Numbered from the stretch's first letter, positions 1 to 8,171 are shown. The stretch is DNA of 64,000 nt from Bacillus sp. FJAT-22090 (GCF_007676755.1 NZ_VEBK01000002.1:186001-250000), one strand, 5' to 3'. Numbers and translations are program-made. Notes: generated from the letters alone by a model not told the origin.

Positions 1-216
1 AGGATCAAGCATTTGTTTCATATTGTCGGTAAGGTCTCGCTGCTTTAATTCTTCCTTCTTAGCAAATCCTGCTGCACTAATCTGTTTATTGGCTAACGTG
101 ACAATTTCATTCGTCCATGATGAATTAGCTCCAATTTTCGATCCAGCAAATAACCCTCCCACTAAAAATACTAATAATAATGCTACTACCAATAATACTT
201 TCTTTGTGTTTTTCAT
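1..216 (-). CDS. small membrane-anchored protein, partial (3' end outside window)
   Basis: An ATG at 216-214 follows GGAGGA by about 9 nt, and 72 codons run off the left edge without a stop. Residues 1-6 are basic (MKNTKK) and residues 7-25 form one hydrophobic segment, so the protein is probably anchored by its N terminus with the rest outside. The visible remainder is Lys/Glu-rich and likely helical. It is the last visible gene of the minus-strand cluster. I do not recognise the family. Confidence 0.6.
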   Translation of the reverse strand, partial: MKNTKKVLLVVALLLVFLVGGLFAGSKIGANSSWTNEIVTLANKQISAAGFAKKEELKQRDLTDNMKQMLDP

Positions 217-263
217 GTTGTATGATTCCTCCATTTATATTATTGAGCCTTGTGTTAAGGCTA

Positions 264-518
264 CTACCTCTGTTTTGGTTTAGAAGTTAAATTGATTGCT
301 TCATATTCATTTTTAAGTGCTTTTCTTCTTGTATTGTTTGAGCTTATTTGATTTTGAATTGTATGCAATGATTCAATAAGCTTGTCTTTCTCTTGTAAAT
401 CATTCTCTTCGATAGCATCATTTAAGGATAGTAATAGATAGTCTTGCTCTAGCTCTAATAGTTTTGTGTCATTCTGTATGTCGATTGACTCTTTTAACAC
501 TACTTGCCAAGTTCTCAT
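264..518 (-). CDS. small coiled-coil hypothetical protein
   Basis: 84 aa from an ATG about 9 nt after GGAG. A longer reading to 605 is open but would overlap the upstream gene that ends at 565, so the shorter start is preferred. The protein is charged, with heptad-like Leu/Ile spacing (LLELEQDYLLLSL onward), suggesting two helices in a coiled coil. No membrane segment, Cys motif or recognised domain. Function unknown. Confidence 0.6.
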   Translation of the reverse strand: MRTWQVVLKESIDIQNDTKLLELEQDYLLLSLNDAIEENDLQEKDKLIESLHTIQNQISSNNTRRKALKNEYEAINLTSKPKQR

Positions 519-564
519 CTCGTCCATCTCCCTTTTTGTTTTGTGCTTTCTACGAAATGTGACA

Positions 565-909
565 TTAAAGATTATTCGACTTTGCAAATTCTTCCCAATA
601 CTCACCTACATCGTTTCTCATATCATCTATTATTTTCTGATATTCAGCTTTGTCTTGCTCAGTGCCTTTTATTAACGAACAGTCCATAAAATTTTCAAAA
701 TTGTTCCCGAAAAGATGATAAATACTGTCAGGTTCGTCAGAGTTTGGTTCACAAATTCCTGGTTCTTCAACTTCATAGCAGTACAATCCATTATCTTCTT
801 CGAAGTATTGTGGAGTAAGTTTAACTGTCTTTCCTGCTAAATGAGATCTATGATGCTCTTCACAATACTGTTCACCGAATCTGATACTGTCACTACGTTC
901 TATATTCAT
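565..909 (-). CDS. acidic hypothetical protein with Cys/His residues
   Basis: 114 aa, ATG preceded by AAGGAGA. N-terminal C-E-E-H-H plus Cys residues near 44 and 53 could bind a metal, although no standard spacing is present. The C-terminal third is acidic and helical. It starts about 67 nt downstream of the HNH gene stop at 976. Not recognised. Confidence 0.6.
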   Translation of the reverse strand: MNIERSDSIRFGEQYCEEHHRSHLAGKTVKLTPQYFEEDNGLYCYEVEEPGICEPNSDEPDSIYHLFGNNFENFMDCSLIKGTEQDKAEYQKIIDDMRNDVGEYWEEFAKSNNL

Positions 910-975
910 TCTTCATTCTCCTTCGCAATTTGAGTCTTTTACGTCTTATAATAAAACAAGTGTTTGATTGGGTAA

Positions 976-1617
976 CTAGCTAATCTTATAGTCATAATCC
1001 AACCATTTAATTATTTTAAAGTGTCTGTAATAGCTATATATCTCATTGTCAAAATTGTACCAATCATCTATTTTGTGAATCCACTTTCTACTATTGCATG
1101 ATTTACAAGCTGGAATGCAATTGCTTACATCATTCGCTCCATCATGATCAACGTGCTCTTTGTGAAGTTTTTGTCCATATTTATCCACTGCATCATCTTC
1201 AGCAATCCCGCAATAGGCACACGAGTAATCAAAGTACTTTTTACAATCTTCCCACTCCTCTTTTGTAATATCGTGGTTTCTATGCATCATGCTATATTTC
1301 TTGAACATGTCTTTGTTTTCATTGTAATAATTTTTGAAGTAACCTTCTTCTTTCCTTCTTTTATAAGCGTTTTCTCTTTCGATTAAGTGGTCAGGGTGTC
1401 GATTTCTTTTTATTTGGGACTGAAGAAATGACTCTCTGTTTTTAGGGTCTTTTCTCCATTTAGTTGACGCTTCTATTCGGCACTTCTTACATTCTGGATT
1501 ATAGTAAATGTACTCTCCTTTTGTTTTTGAGAACTTTTTGGTGCTGTAAAATTCAACTATTGATTTTGTTTCGCCACACCACTTACACTCTTTACTTTCC
1601 ATTTTACTAATTAACAC
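976..1617 (-). CDS. HNH homing endonuclease (paralog 1 of 3)
   Basis: 213 aa from a GTG start at 1617, with AGGAA about 7 nt upstream. An N-terminal zinc knuckle (C-K-W-C ... C-K-K-C) is followed by a basic middle and a C-terminal HNH module: CAYCG, then H-x-D-H in HVDHDG, then N-C-I-P-A-C-x-S-C-N. These are the zinc cysteines and catalytic His of HNH nucleases that nick DNA to spread their own gene. It is free-standing between small genes. It is closely similar to the genes at 7446 and 15802, so the family has spread within this genome. Confidence 0.9.
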   Translation of the reverse strand: MLISKMESKECKWCGETKSIVEFYSTKKFSKTKGEYIYYNPECKKCRIEASTKWRKDPKNRESFLQSQIKRNRHPDHLIERENAYKRRKEEGYFKNYYNENKDMFKKYSMMHRNHDITKEEWEDCKKYFDYSCAYCGIAEDDAVDKYGQKLHKEHVDHDGANDVSNCIPACKSCNSRKWIHKIDDWYNFDNEIYSYYRHFKIIKWLDYDYKIS

Positions 1618-1649
1618 CTCACTTCCTTTTCATCTATCATATAAATATA

Positions 1650-1670
1650 TTTAATAACTTATTTATGTTA
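1650..1670 (-). repeat. SPBRE copy
   Basis: Minus strand TAACATAAATAAGTTATTAAA, upstream of the HNH gene at 976. Confidence 0.75.
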
Positions 1671-1690
1671 TGTTAGATAAAAAATTCGTT

Positions 1691-1939
1691 TTATTCTACT
1701 AATCCAACTCGCAAGTAATCGTTAATAGAAACTTGAGTTACTTCTAGTCCCACAAACGTTCCTATTTTGTCTTTTCTTTCAGAATTAGGAACTGTGCTTT
1801 CTGTTATTGGAGACATGCCACAATAATTTAATAGTTCTTCATACTAATCTTCACCCAAGAATACGCTGTTAGGTAAAATTCCGTATCTAGCTGCAAAACC
1901 TTCTGACATTCTATAAATCGTTTCAACCGTGTTACTCAT
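1691..1939 (-). pseudogene. 83-codon ORF interrupted by an in-frame TAG
   Basis: From ATG 1939 (CCTCC complement upstream) the frame reads 31 codons, MSNTVETIYRMSEGF onward, then TAG at 1846-1844, then 50 more open codons to TAA at 1693-1691. Either this is a recently broken gene or the 31-aa peptide is the product. No good ribosome site precedes a restart after the TAG. A sequencing error or suppression cannot be excluded. Family unknown. Confidence 0.5.
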
Positions 1940-1982
1940 TTAACTTCCTCCTAATAAAATAATAGTTTCATCTAACTCGATA

Positions 1983-2354
1983 TTAGCGTAGCCGCTTCAA
2001 AATATCTGACACATCTTCGTAATAAGAAATATCAACTGTATATAATTCGTGATCAGTGTGTTGTCCTTCTTCAACGAGTTCATATATACCTTTGTCTTCG
2101 TCTATCCATTTTATAAACCGTTCATATTTCCAACCATATTTGGTTTCCGTTATAGTGAAGTCATCCAAGTCAACGACATTCGATAACCTTTTCTCCACTC
2201 TTTCCTTCAGGATGTTTTTCTCATAAATAGAACCACCGATATCCCAATCGGAAGGGTTGAACATGATTCTGCTGTAGAAGGAATCAGATCCATCTTTCTG
2301 TTTTAACTTTTCGTAAACTGTCATATAAAATGTGTCTGGATATATTCTTTCCAT
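1983..2354 (-). CDS. hypothetical protein
   Basis: 123 aa, start supported by AAGGAGA at good distance. Rich in Tyr, Asp and Lys with alternating hydrophobic residues, suggesting a small alpha/beta cytoplasmic protein. The end (DILKRLR) is basic. No recognised domain. Confidence 0.6.
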   Translation of the reverse strand: MERIYPDTFYMTVYEKLKQKDGSDSFYSRIMFNPSDWDIGGSIYEKNILKERVEKRLSNVVDLDDFTITETKYGWKYERFIKWIDEDKGIYELVEEGQHTDHELYTVDISYYEDVSDILKRLR

Positions 2355-2420
2355 ACGCTATCTCCTTCCCTTGGTGTTTCTACTATCATATAAAATTTAT
2401 CTTTTATAACTATCTTAATT

Positions 2421-2442
2421 ATTATAATAGTTTATTCATGTT
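2421..2442 (-). repeat. SPBRE copy
   Basis: AACATGAATAAACTATTATA on the minus strand; contains the stop codon of the 2432-2800 gene. Confidence 0.75.
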
Positions 2443-2800
2443 GCTCTTTTGAGTTATCTACTTTATTCATTCCAAATTGCTTTTCTAGCCATTTCACAGG
2501 ATCGATATAAGTACCATTCGCTTTCTGCTCTGCAATTTTAGCTTCGTACTCATCACTTTCTTTTCGCATTTTCATATGCATTTCGTCCACTAAGTCTCGT
2601 GTTCTACCTACTACCTCATATTCTTCTGGATAGCTTAGCGATTTTAGTTCCCCATCCTTACCTAACACTATAGCCGTATTGTCTCCATTGAACACATCTA
2701 GCACTACAAAATGTTCGCCATTCTCCAATTCTGAATAATAATGACTTTCAACTTTCTTGATTATGTCATTTTTCTTAGCTGGAATCCACTGATGTTGCAT
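2432..2800 (-). CDS. hypothetical protein, SH3-like fold possible
   Basis: 122 aa, AAAGGGG ribosome site. The first 60 residues read like a small beta barrel (GEHFVVLDVFNGDNTAIVL), followed by a charged helix (MHMKMRKESDEYEAKIAEQK). The stop codon lies inside the SPBRE copy at 2421-2442, so the element supplies the last codons. Not recognised. Confidence 0.6.
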   Translation of the reverse strand: MQHQWIPAKKNDIIKKVESHYYSELENGEHFVVLDVFNGDNTAIVLGKDGELKSLSYPEEYEVVGRTRDLVDEMHMKMRKESDEYEAKIAEQKANGTYIDPVKWLEKQFGMNKVDNSKEQHE

Positions 2801-2842
2801 AATAATTCCCCTTTCTTGGATTAAAATAATTCTTTCGTTTGA

Positions 2843-3160
2843 TTATTTCAATGCAATACGTGCTACTCTACCGCTATCCATTTGAACTATACAAGGTAGT
2901 TCACCCATTAAATCGTGGTATTCGTTTAAATGGTTTTCCTTATTAGCGTAGAACTCCAAAGCATCTCGTAATTCATTGTTTTCTTCTCTGACATTAAATT
3001 GTAACTCAACATATTTCTGAATTGTTTCTTCTTGTTTTTGAATCGTTCCTACCGCCCACTCTAGGGTAGCAATTTCATCACTTGTTAGATTAGGCTTTAG
3101 TCCGTCTTCGTCCCCATATTTTGAATAGCTCAATAGTTTTTCAAGGTTTGTTAAGTTCAT
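2843..3160 (-). CDS. helical hypothetical protein
   Basis: 105 aa. The open frame extends to 3190, but AAGGAGG is correctly placed (9 nt) only for the ATG at 3160 (MNLTNLEKLL). The protein is mostly helical: residues 45-75 (TIQKQEETIQKYVELQF onward) look like a coiled coil. Function unknown. Confidence 0.6.
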   Translation of the reverse strand: MNLTNLEKLLSYSKYGDEDGLKPNLTSDEIATLEWAVGTIQKQEETIQKYVELQFNVREENNELRDALEFYANKENHLNEYHDLMGELPCIVQMDSGRVARIALK

Positions 3161-3200
3161 TGGCATTATCCTCCTTAAATAAAGCTCCACTTTTGTTTGA

Positions 3201-3221
3201 TTATAAAAGTTTATTTATAAG
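3201..3221 (-). repeat. SPBRE copy, diverged
   Basis: Carries the stop of the HNH-AP2 gene; 5' half diverged (CTTATAAATAAACTTTTATAA). Confidence 0.55.
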
Positions 3222-3751
3222 TACTTTTCATTTGTGTAATACTTTGCTCTATTTTCCTCTGCGCACAGTATCGCATCTTCTAGCTCTTTAAAGCGTCCAA
3301 ACAATACATTCTTTCTATTTATTTGTAACTGTACAAGATATTTCCCTGTTGTTTTACAGAAGGAAACATTCCTAACTCCTGTTGATGTATTTTTATTTGC
3401 CCCTATCCTATTAAATAAGTTCTTTTGTGCAGTTGTGTCAATTAAATTGCTCTTTCTATTATCTAATGTATTGTGGTTCTTATGATCAATATGCTGCATC
3501 TTAAAGTCAACCACTAATGCATGTAAATGAATTGTCTGGTATTTATATTTCCCTTCAACTACCCCAAGATATTTTGTAGCCTTACAATAGTACTGTTCTA
3601 AAACCTTATCCCATTTTAAGTGCCACGATAAGTTTTGTTCTCTCACTTTAGCTAAGTCCTCTGTGTCGATTAGAGTTTCATACTCTTCTCCTTTTTTATT
3701 GCTGAGGAAAATAGCTGTTACATCTTCTCTTATTTCATATTTATTTTTCAC
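3215..3751 (-). CDS. HNH-AP2 homing endonuclease
   Basis: 178 aa from GTG 3751. The middle carries the degenerate HNH core of this class (H-I-D-H-K-N-H-N-T-L-D-N-R, then NLID). The C terminus carries an AP2-type DNA-binding segment (TGVRNVSFCKTTGKYLVQL, then FGRFKELEDAI). This pairing is typical of free-standing phage homing endonucleases. Its stop lies inside an SPBRE copy (3201-3221). It is distinct from the three Cys-rich HNH paralogs. Confidence 0.85.
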   Translation of the reverse strand: MKNKYEIREDVTAIFLSNKKGEEYETLIDTEDLAKVREQNLSWHLKWDKVLEQYYCKATKYLGVVEGKYKYQTIHLHALVVDFKMQHIDHKNHNTLDNRKSNLIDTTAQKNLFNRIGANKNTSTGVRNVSFCKTTGKYLVQLQINRKNVLFGRFKELEDAILCAEENRAKYYTNEKYL

Positions 3752-3816
3752 ATCTTCATCTCCAAATCATCAAATAAACTCTGATTTTTATTTGATTATG
3801 CATACCTCTAGATGCC

Positions 3817-4218
3817 TTATTTTACTGGGTTTAATTGAAGTCGAATTTTCCACTTTAGCTTATTTAAGTTGTATTTTAGGTTACATTTTATATTTCGTAC
3901 TTTTAAGTCAAAAAGTGTTACATCTTCTTCAATTCCTAGTTCTTTATTCAGTTTCAGATATAAATGATCGTCACGTTTCCAGCCCTTTTCAGGTTTACAG
4001 TTGTTTTGCATCCAAACCACTCGTCCATTAGCTACGATAAAATGTAAGCTGCCATACTTATAATGAATGCTTCCATCTGGTCGTTCACTTTGATGTGCCA
4101 ACTGTATATTTCTTTTCATCTTCAATATCGTTTGACGATGTGTTGTGTTTTCATTTCCATTAACGGTTGCAGTGTATAGACGGTAAATTCCTTTTGATAA
4201 AGCCAACTTAGTTTGCAT
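3817..4218 (-). CDS. basic hypothetical protein
   Basis: 133 aa with a GGAGAG ribosome site. Strongly basic, with a Lys/Asn-rich C terminus (KCNLKYNLNKLKWKIRLQL), so nucleic-acid binding is possible. The middle has a HYKYGSLHFIVANGRVVW beta hairpin pattern. Not recognised. Confidence 0.6.
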   Translation of the reverse strand: MQTKLALSKGIYRLYTATVNGNENTTHRQTILKMKRNIQLAHQSERPDGSIHYKYGSLHFIVANGRVVWMQNNCKPEKGWKRDDHLYLKLNKELGIEEDVTLFDLKVRNIKCNLKYNLNKLKWKIRLQLNPVK

Positions 4219-4263
4219 TTTTATCTCTCCGTTTCATTATTGTATTTTTCTTATAAGTTAATA

Positions 4264-4288
4264 ATATTATAATAGTTTATTAATGTCA
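4264..4288 (-). repeat. SPBRE copy
   Basis: TGACATTAATAAACTATTAT on the minus strand, between the genes at 4218 and 4312. Confidence 0.75.
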
Positions 4289-4311
4289 ACTATAACGACG
4301 CTAAAGTCCAT

Positions 4312-4743
4312 TTATTTAATTTCATATACTTTAGCTGTGTATGACTTCGGGTAAGAGCCAATTATTTTTAAGCCTTCTGTTATTACTTCATTGTCAGAAG
4401 TTGGTTTACTCTCAAGTTCAACTTCTACAGTTTTGAAGTGTTCCAAAACTTGCCCAAATGCTTCCATTCCCTTGTAAAAATGTATTTTATATTTATATTT
4501 TTTAAACAGTTCATCATAACTTTCAAAAGTAATATCCAGATTTCTGTTGCCGTTGACTAATGGAGTTTCTCCATCCATTGGATATATATTAATATAGTTT
4601 GCCTCTAAATCAAAATCAGTTACAATGCATTTAATTCCTTTATATACAACTGGCTTCTCTAAAATTTGATCAATTTCATTATAAATTTTATCGGCTTGCG
4701 TTCTCAAGTCGTATTCTTTCAGTCTTAAATCACTCAATATCAT
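4312..4743 (-). CDS. hypothetical protein
   Basis: 143 aa, start supported by TTGGAGG. Helical N terminus (residues 1-30) followed by a beta-rich segment (VVYKGIKCIVTDFDLEANYI). Acidic overall, no membrane segment. First gene after an SPBRE copy at 4264-4288, which lies in the gap before the next gene downstream (4218). Not recognised. Confidence 0.6.
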   Translation of the reverse strand: MILSDLRLKEYDLRTQADKIYNEIDQILEKPVVYKGIKCIVTDFDLEANYINIYPMDGETPLVNGNRNLDITFESYDELFKKYKYKIHFYKGMEAFGQVLEHFKTVEVELESKPTSDNEVITEGLKIIGSYPKSYTAKVYEIK

Positions 4744-4765
4744 TCTAGTTCCTCCAATACAATCT

Positions 4766-5092
4766 TTATTTTGTCTGTGTTCCTGATTTCAAATTCGCTA
4801 TAATCATTTCCCATCTGAATGGTTTCGATTCATATCCTAATTCTAACAGTTTATCTTTTTCAGATTTATCTGCTAAAATGTGAGATTGATATTCACCATG
4901 ACCACAACAACTTCCAAGTGTAACAACTCCATTGACAACCAAGTATTCAACTTCTTCACCTATGCATTTGTCTACAGGGATTCCGCCATGATTAGTAATC
5001 CATCCTTTATTCAGTCTTTCAAATGTCTCGTTAGGTATTTTATCAACATTTATAATATGAACCTCTTCTCCGTTCGATGTACCCTTGCACAT
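4766..5092 (-). CDS. hypothetical protein with CC/His cluster
   Basis: 108 aa. GGAGG precedes the ATG, and the 5' leader is a copy of the CAGCTC/CTGTTATAT element (5102-5131). A G-S-C-C-G-H-G segment near residue 62 and an N-terminal C-K-G could form a metal or thiol site. The C terminus (GYESKPFRWEMIIANLK) resembles a short helix-strand module. Function unknown. Confidence 0.6.
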   Translation of the reverse strand: MCKGTSNGEEVHIINVDKIPNETFERLNKGWITNHGGIPVDKCIGEEVEYLVVNGVVTLGSCCGHGEYQSHILADKSEKDKLLELGYESKPFRWEMIIANLKSGTQTK

Positions 5093-5101
5093 TCTATAAC
5101 C

Positions 5102-5131
5102 TCCAGCTCTAATTTGTTTGATCTGTTATAT
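5102..5131 (-). repeat. second dispersed repeat (CAGCTC...CTGTTATAT)
   Basis: Forms the leader of the 4766-5092 gene; its CAGCTC end abuts GGAGG. Confidence 0.55.
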
Positions 5132-5143
5132 GAAAACCATATT

Positions 5144-5383
5144 TCATTCAACTACAGCTTGTTTTGCTTCCCAAATCATGTCTTCTAGAGACTCTTCGCT
5201 AACCTTACTCCAGCTCCAAGGTTTGTCGATATGAGTTACGTGTATGAAATCATAAAAGAACACTACTTTTCCTGTGTCATAGTTCCCTTCAAATGTCCGT
5301 TTGGTAATCCTTGCTTTTAAATTCATTTTTAAAGTTCTTATCTCTAACATTTCATCTAACTGATATCCAGGTTGCACGTTCAT
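5144..5383 (-). CDS. hypothetical protein
   Basis: 79 aa, AAGGAAG ribosome site inside the 3' flank of an SPBRE copy (5398-5416). Beta-rich middle (GKVVFFYDFIHVTHID) and a Glu-rich helical end. Not recognised. Confidence 0.55.
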   Translation of the reverse strand: MNVQPGYQLDEMLEIRTLKMNLKARITKRTFEGNYDTGKVVFFYDFIHVTHIDKPWSWSKVSEESLEDMIWEAKQAVVE

Positions 5384-5397
5384 TTAAAACACTTCCT

Positions 5398-5416
5398 TTT
5401 TATAATTTATTTATGA
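5398..5416 (-). repeat. SPBRE copy, partial
   Basis: CATAAATAAATTATAAAAA, running into the ribosome site of the 5144-5383 gene. Confidence 0.55.
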
Positions 5417-5434
5417 AATAAATCGTGACTTTTA

Positions 5435-5626
5435 TCATAATTTATAATTACTGTTTCTATACTGCTCTTCTGTTATTTCGTCATAAAATATAATTGTATA
5501 CTTTGATTTACCATCGCTATTTTTACTTAATAACCATTCAATCGGATGGATATCTAATACACTATTAAGTATTTCTTGTTTCGCACTATTAAAATGATAT
5601 TGATAACTAACAAAATAGTATTTCAT
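5435..5626 (-). CDS. hypothetical protein
   Basis: 63 aa, GAGGTG ribosome site. Tyr/Phe-rich start (MKYYFVSYQYHFNS) and a likely alpha/beta pattern, perhaps a single small domain. It diverges from the plus-strand gene at 5680, whose promoter overlaps its start region. Not recognised. Confidence 0.55.
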   Translation of the reverse strand: MKYYFVSYQYHFNSAKQEILNSVLDIHPIEWLLSKNSDGKSKYTIIFYDEITEEQYRNSNYKL

Positions 5627-5629
5627 TTA

Positions 5630-5657
5630 TTACACCTCACAATAAATTTGGTATACT
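5630..5657 (+). promoter_or_regulatory. sigma-A promoter for the plus-strand gene at 5680
   Basis: TTACAC (5630-5635), 16 nt, TATACT (5652-5657). It faces right, against the surrounding minus-strand operon, and gives the 5680 gene its own transcription. Confidence 0.5.
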
Positions 5658-5679
5658 CATCTAAAAGGGGTATTCTACA

Positions 5680-6105
5680 ATGTTTGATTTTGAAACTGTT
5701 GAAAAAGAGCTTAATTTAAAATTCATCAATCTTGAAATGAAAGTTGTTTATCTTTATTATGTTAAGAAATATTCGATACGAAAAGTATGCAATGAATTAA
5801 ATTGCAGCTATCAATCAGTAAGGGATATTCTTCATAATACTTTTAGTGTTCGTTCGAAAGAAAAATCTTTCGCTTTACGTTCTACAAATGAATACAAAGA
5901 GAAAATTCGTCAAACTAAAATTGGAGAACATAATCACCAAGCAAAATTAAGTGAAGCTGATGTTATTAAGATACGTGAAGAGTATACTCGCCTATTAGGA
6001 ACATTCACAAAATCAGAAGCTCAATACATGCTTGCTGACGAGTATGGAGTTAAACGTCCAACTATATCTGATATTGTGTTGCGCAGAACTTGGAAACATA
6101 TTTAA
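5680..6105 (+). CDS. helix-turn-helix protein, counter-oriented; homing-endonuclease-type DNA-binding domain
   Basis: 141 aa, AAAAGGGG ribosome site. The N-terminal half holds an HTH-like segment (KKYSIRKVCNELNCSYQSVRDIL). The C-terminal half (KLSEADVIKIREEY ... YGVKRPTISDIVLRRTWKHI) matches the DNA-binding tail often attached to HNH homing endonucleases, but no nuclease core is present. It is the only sizeable plus-strand gene in a 26-kb minus cluster and has its own promoter. It may be a stand-alone regulator or a nuclease-less remnant of a homing gene. Confidence 0.7.
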   Translation: MFDFETVEKELNLKFINLEMKVVYLYYVKKYSIRKVCNELNCSYQSVRDILHNTFSVRSKEKSFALRSTNEYKEKIRQTKIGEHNHQAKLSEADVIKIREEYTRLLGTFTKSEAQYMLADEYGVKRPTISDIVLRRTWKHI

Positions 6106-6112
6106 TTATGTT

Positions 6113-6331
6113 TTAACACTTGAATTGTAATAGTAGTTCATTTTTGTAAACACTACAACTATGTTTTTCTATTACTTCTAAATCATAAAATCTTGCATCT
6201 TCATTGTTATGGTATAATTTTACAAGTATCTCTTCTTTCTCTCGCTCTGTATCAACTATAATCCTGTCAATTAGATCATTGTCATAATCGTAAATGCTAA
6301 TTTCTATTTCTTTTTTATACTCATACTCCAC
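6113..6331 (-). CDS. hypothetical protein
   Basis: 72 aa from a GTG at 6331 (GAGGTG upstream). Acidic and Tyr-rich N terminus (MEYEYKKEIEISIYDYDND), with a single Cys pair near the end. Convergent with the 5680 gene, only 7 nt apart. Not recognised. Confidence 0.55.
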   Translation of the reverse strand: MEYEYKKEIEISIYDYDNDLIDRIIVDTEREKEEILVKLYHNNEDARFYDLEVIEKHSCSVYKNELLLQFKC

Positions 6332-6356
6332 TTTATCACCTCATGAAAGATTCATT

Positions 6357-6599
6357 TCATTCTGCAATTAAAGTTACAAACGCTGAATCTATTGTTATAC
6401 TTTCAGCAGTCTTTGAATCGTAAACCACATAAGCAATCCTACTTAGAAAATTATCACTTTCAATAGTTTTCAGAATTTCAATTTCATCACCTTCGTTAAA
6501 GCCAAATACATCCTCATCCTCAAAGGTTGACAGTCCCTTTTTTATTTCATTCTCTATTACACTTATAAATTTGAAATCTTCGTTTACAATACCCTTCAT
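6357..6599 (-). CDS. hypothetical protein
   Basis: 80 aa. AGGAG lies 7 nt from the ATG at 6599 (MKGIVNEDF), preferred to the upstream in-frame ATG at 6617. Acidic, with a small beta-barrel-like stretch (FGFNEGDEIEILKTIES). Not recognised. Confidence 0.55.
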   Translation of the reverse strand: MKGIVNEDFKFISVIENEIKKGLSTFEDEDVFGFNEGDEIEILKTIESDNFLSRIAYVVYDSKTAESITIDSAFVTLIAE

Positions 6600-6629
6600 G
6601 TCATATCTCCTTTTCATTAAATAATTTAT

Positions 6630-6848
6630 TTATCTTTCTACATTACTCATATCTTTCATTGCAAATACTCTGTCTTCATTTTTATAAATGTCAAACGCTT
6701 CTAATAGCCACTGATTTTCTTTATGATATTCTGTATTTCCAAAATAAAAACCTTTAATTAATGCTCTGCGATGACTTTTTTCGCCTTTCCAGTTCACATA
6801 GTCAAAGTCAATTGGTGATCCAGCACCCATCATTTGTTTATATATCAT
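6630..6848 (-). CDS. hypothetical protein
   Basis: 72 aa, AAAAGGAGAG ribosome site. Aromatic-rich (FDYVNWKGEKSHRRALIKGFYFG). No membrane segment or recognised motif. Confidence 0.55.
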   Translation of the reverse strand: MIYKQMMGAGSPIDFDYVNWKGEKSHRRALIKGFYFGNTEYHKENQWLLEAFDIYKNEDRVFAMKDMSNVER

Positions 6849-6882
6849 TTATATCTCTCCTTTTCCCGATGAAATATTTGTT

Positions 6883-7131
6883 TTACTTGGTTATCTCATG
6901 TAATTTATTTATTAAATAATTGTATTCAGAAGCATCAATAGTATTATCTCCGCTTGTTAGACGAGCCAAATAGTTCGTTTCAATATCAAGGGAATTGCAA
7001 ATTTGTTCTTCTGTTAAATGATTCGCAACCATGTGTTCAATTAAAGTTTTGGATAGTTTATATTGTTGAGAGTCATAGAATGCATATAATTCTGGGTGCA
7101 ATCCTATTAACTCATTAAGGAATTCTGACAA
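6883..7131 (-). CDS. small XRE-like helix-turn-helix protein
   Basis: 82 aa from a TTG start at 7131 (TTGGAGG upstream). Residues 30-75 fit a lambda-repressor-type fold: LIEHMVANHLTEEQICNSL as helices 1-2, then DIETNYLARLTSG as recognition helix. A small phage regulator is the likeliest role; its target is unknown. Confidence 0.6.
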   Translation of the reverse strand: MSEFLNELIGLHPELYAFYDSQQYKLSKTLIEHMVANHLTEEQICNSLDIETNYLARLTSGDNTIDASEYNYLINKLHEITK

Positions 7132-7165
7132 TTTAGCACCTCCAATTTAATTTAAAATGACTGGT

Positions 7166-7396
7166 TTATTTATTCTCTAAAAATTTCAATACTTCGATAA
7201 AACCCTCTTCTAAATCATCCACCGACAAAATAAACAACTCTTCATCCATTTCATGTATTGAAAATGTGTAAGTGAAATTGGGCTTGTCGCCATTTAAAAC
7301 GTCCTCTATATATCCATTCTCAGCTTGATTAACGATGTAATAGTTAATTTCAAACCCCTTCTGTATCCACTCATTTATACTTTTCAACAAGTCCAT
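7166..7396 (-). CDS. hypothetical protein
   Basis: 76 aa, TGAGGAG ribosome site. Acidic, beginning with an amphipathic helix (DLLKSINEWIQKGF) and then beta strands. Not recognised. Confidence 0.55.
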   Translation of the reverse strand: MDLLKSINEWIQKGFEINYYIVNQAENGYIEDVLNGDKPNFTYTFSIHEMDEELFILSVDDLEEGFIEVLKFLENK

Positions 7397-7445
7397 TTAC
7401 TCAACTCCTCATTTCTTAATAAATCGATTCATTTATTCGACACCA

Positions 7446-8066
7446 TTAATTTGCTATTGAAATAACCGTCATCCATTTAACTATTCTATGAAACCTTTTA
7501 GCTGTGTAATTACTATTATTTGATGCATACCAATCAGTGAAGTTATAATCTCTCTTACTCGAATTGCATGTTCGACATGCAGGTACGCAATTGTCATAGT
7601 AGTTATTCCCATCATGGTAAACGTGATCTCTGTGAAGTTGTTGGTTAAATACTTCTAAATGTTTATCTTCAGGCATTTCGCAATAAGCACAAGCGAAGTT
7701 GAAGTATTCTAGACACAAGTGCCATTCATCTTCAGTTATATTGTGATTTCTATGTTGCATGTTGTACTCTTTTACTTTATCTTTGTTCTCCCTTTGCCAT
7801 TCTCGATACTTGCCTTGAGCAAAATATTCTTTAAGTTTGTCCTTTTGATACTTTCTTCTTTCAGGCTTACTGGAATATTTCCTATCGCTTTCTAACTTGC
7901 TTTCACGATTTTCCTTTGCCCAATTAGCTGATTTGTTAGACGTACAACTTTTACAATAAGGAGGATAGTATAAATATTTTTCACCATTCGCTCTAATTTT
8001 AATCTGTTTATAATAATCATCTAAGCTTTTGACTTCTTTACATATATTGCACTCTCTAGTATTCAT
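7446..8066 (-). CDS. HNH homing endonuclease (paralog 2 of 3)
   Basis: 206 aa from the ATG 6 nt after GAGGTG; an in-frame GTG 9 nt earlier is possible. N-terminal zinc knuckle (C-N-I-C ... C-K-S-C), basic linker, then HNH: CAYCE, H-R-D-H in LHRDHVYHDG, and N-C-V-P-A-C-R-T-C-N. Closely parallels the genes at 976 and 15802 residue by residue in the HNH core. Confidence 0.9.
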   Translation of the reverse strand: MNTRECNICKEVKSLDDYYKQIKIRANGEKYLYYPPYCKSCTSNKSANWAKENRESKLESDRKYSSKPERRKYQKDKLKEYFAQGKYREWQRENKDKVKEYNMQHRNHNITEDEWHLCLEYFNFACAYCEMPEDKHLEVFNQQLHRDHVYHDGNNYYDNCVPACRTCNSSKRDYNFTDWYASNNSNYTAKRFHRIVKWMTVISIAN

Positions 8067-8171
8067 TTGAATCACCTCTTTTCATATCACATTAAAAGGA
8101 TCAATTTATATGAATGTATCTAATACCACCCACATGCCCATACTAATTGTAAAATGTTAGGTGGTGTATAA

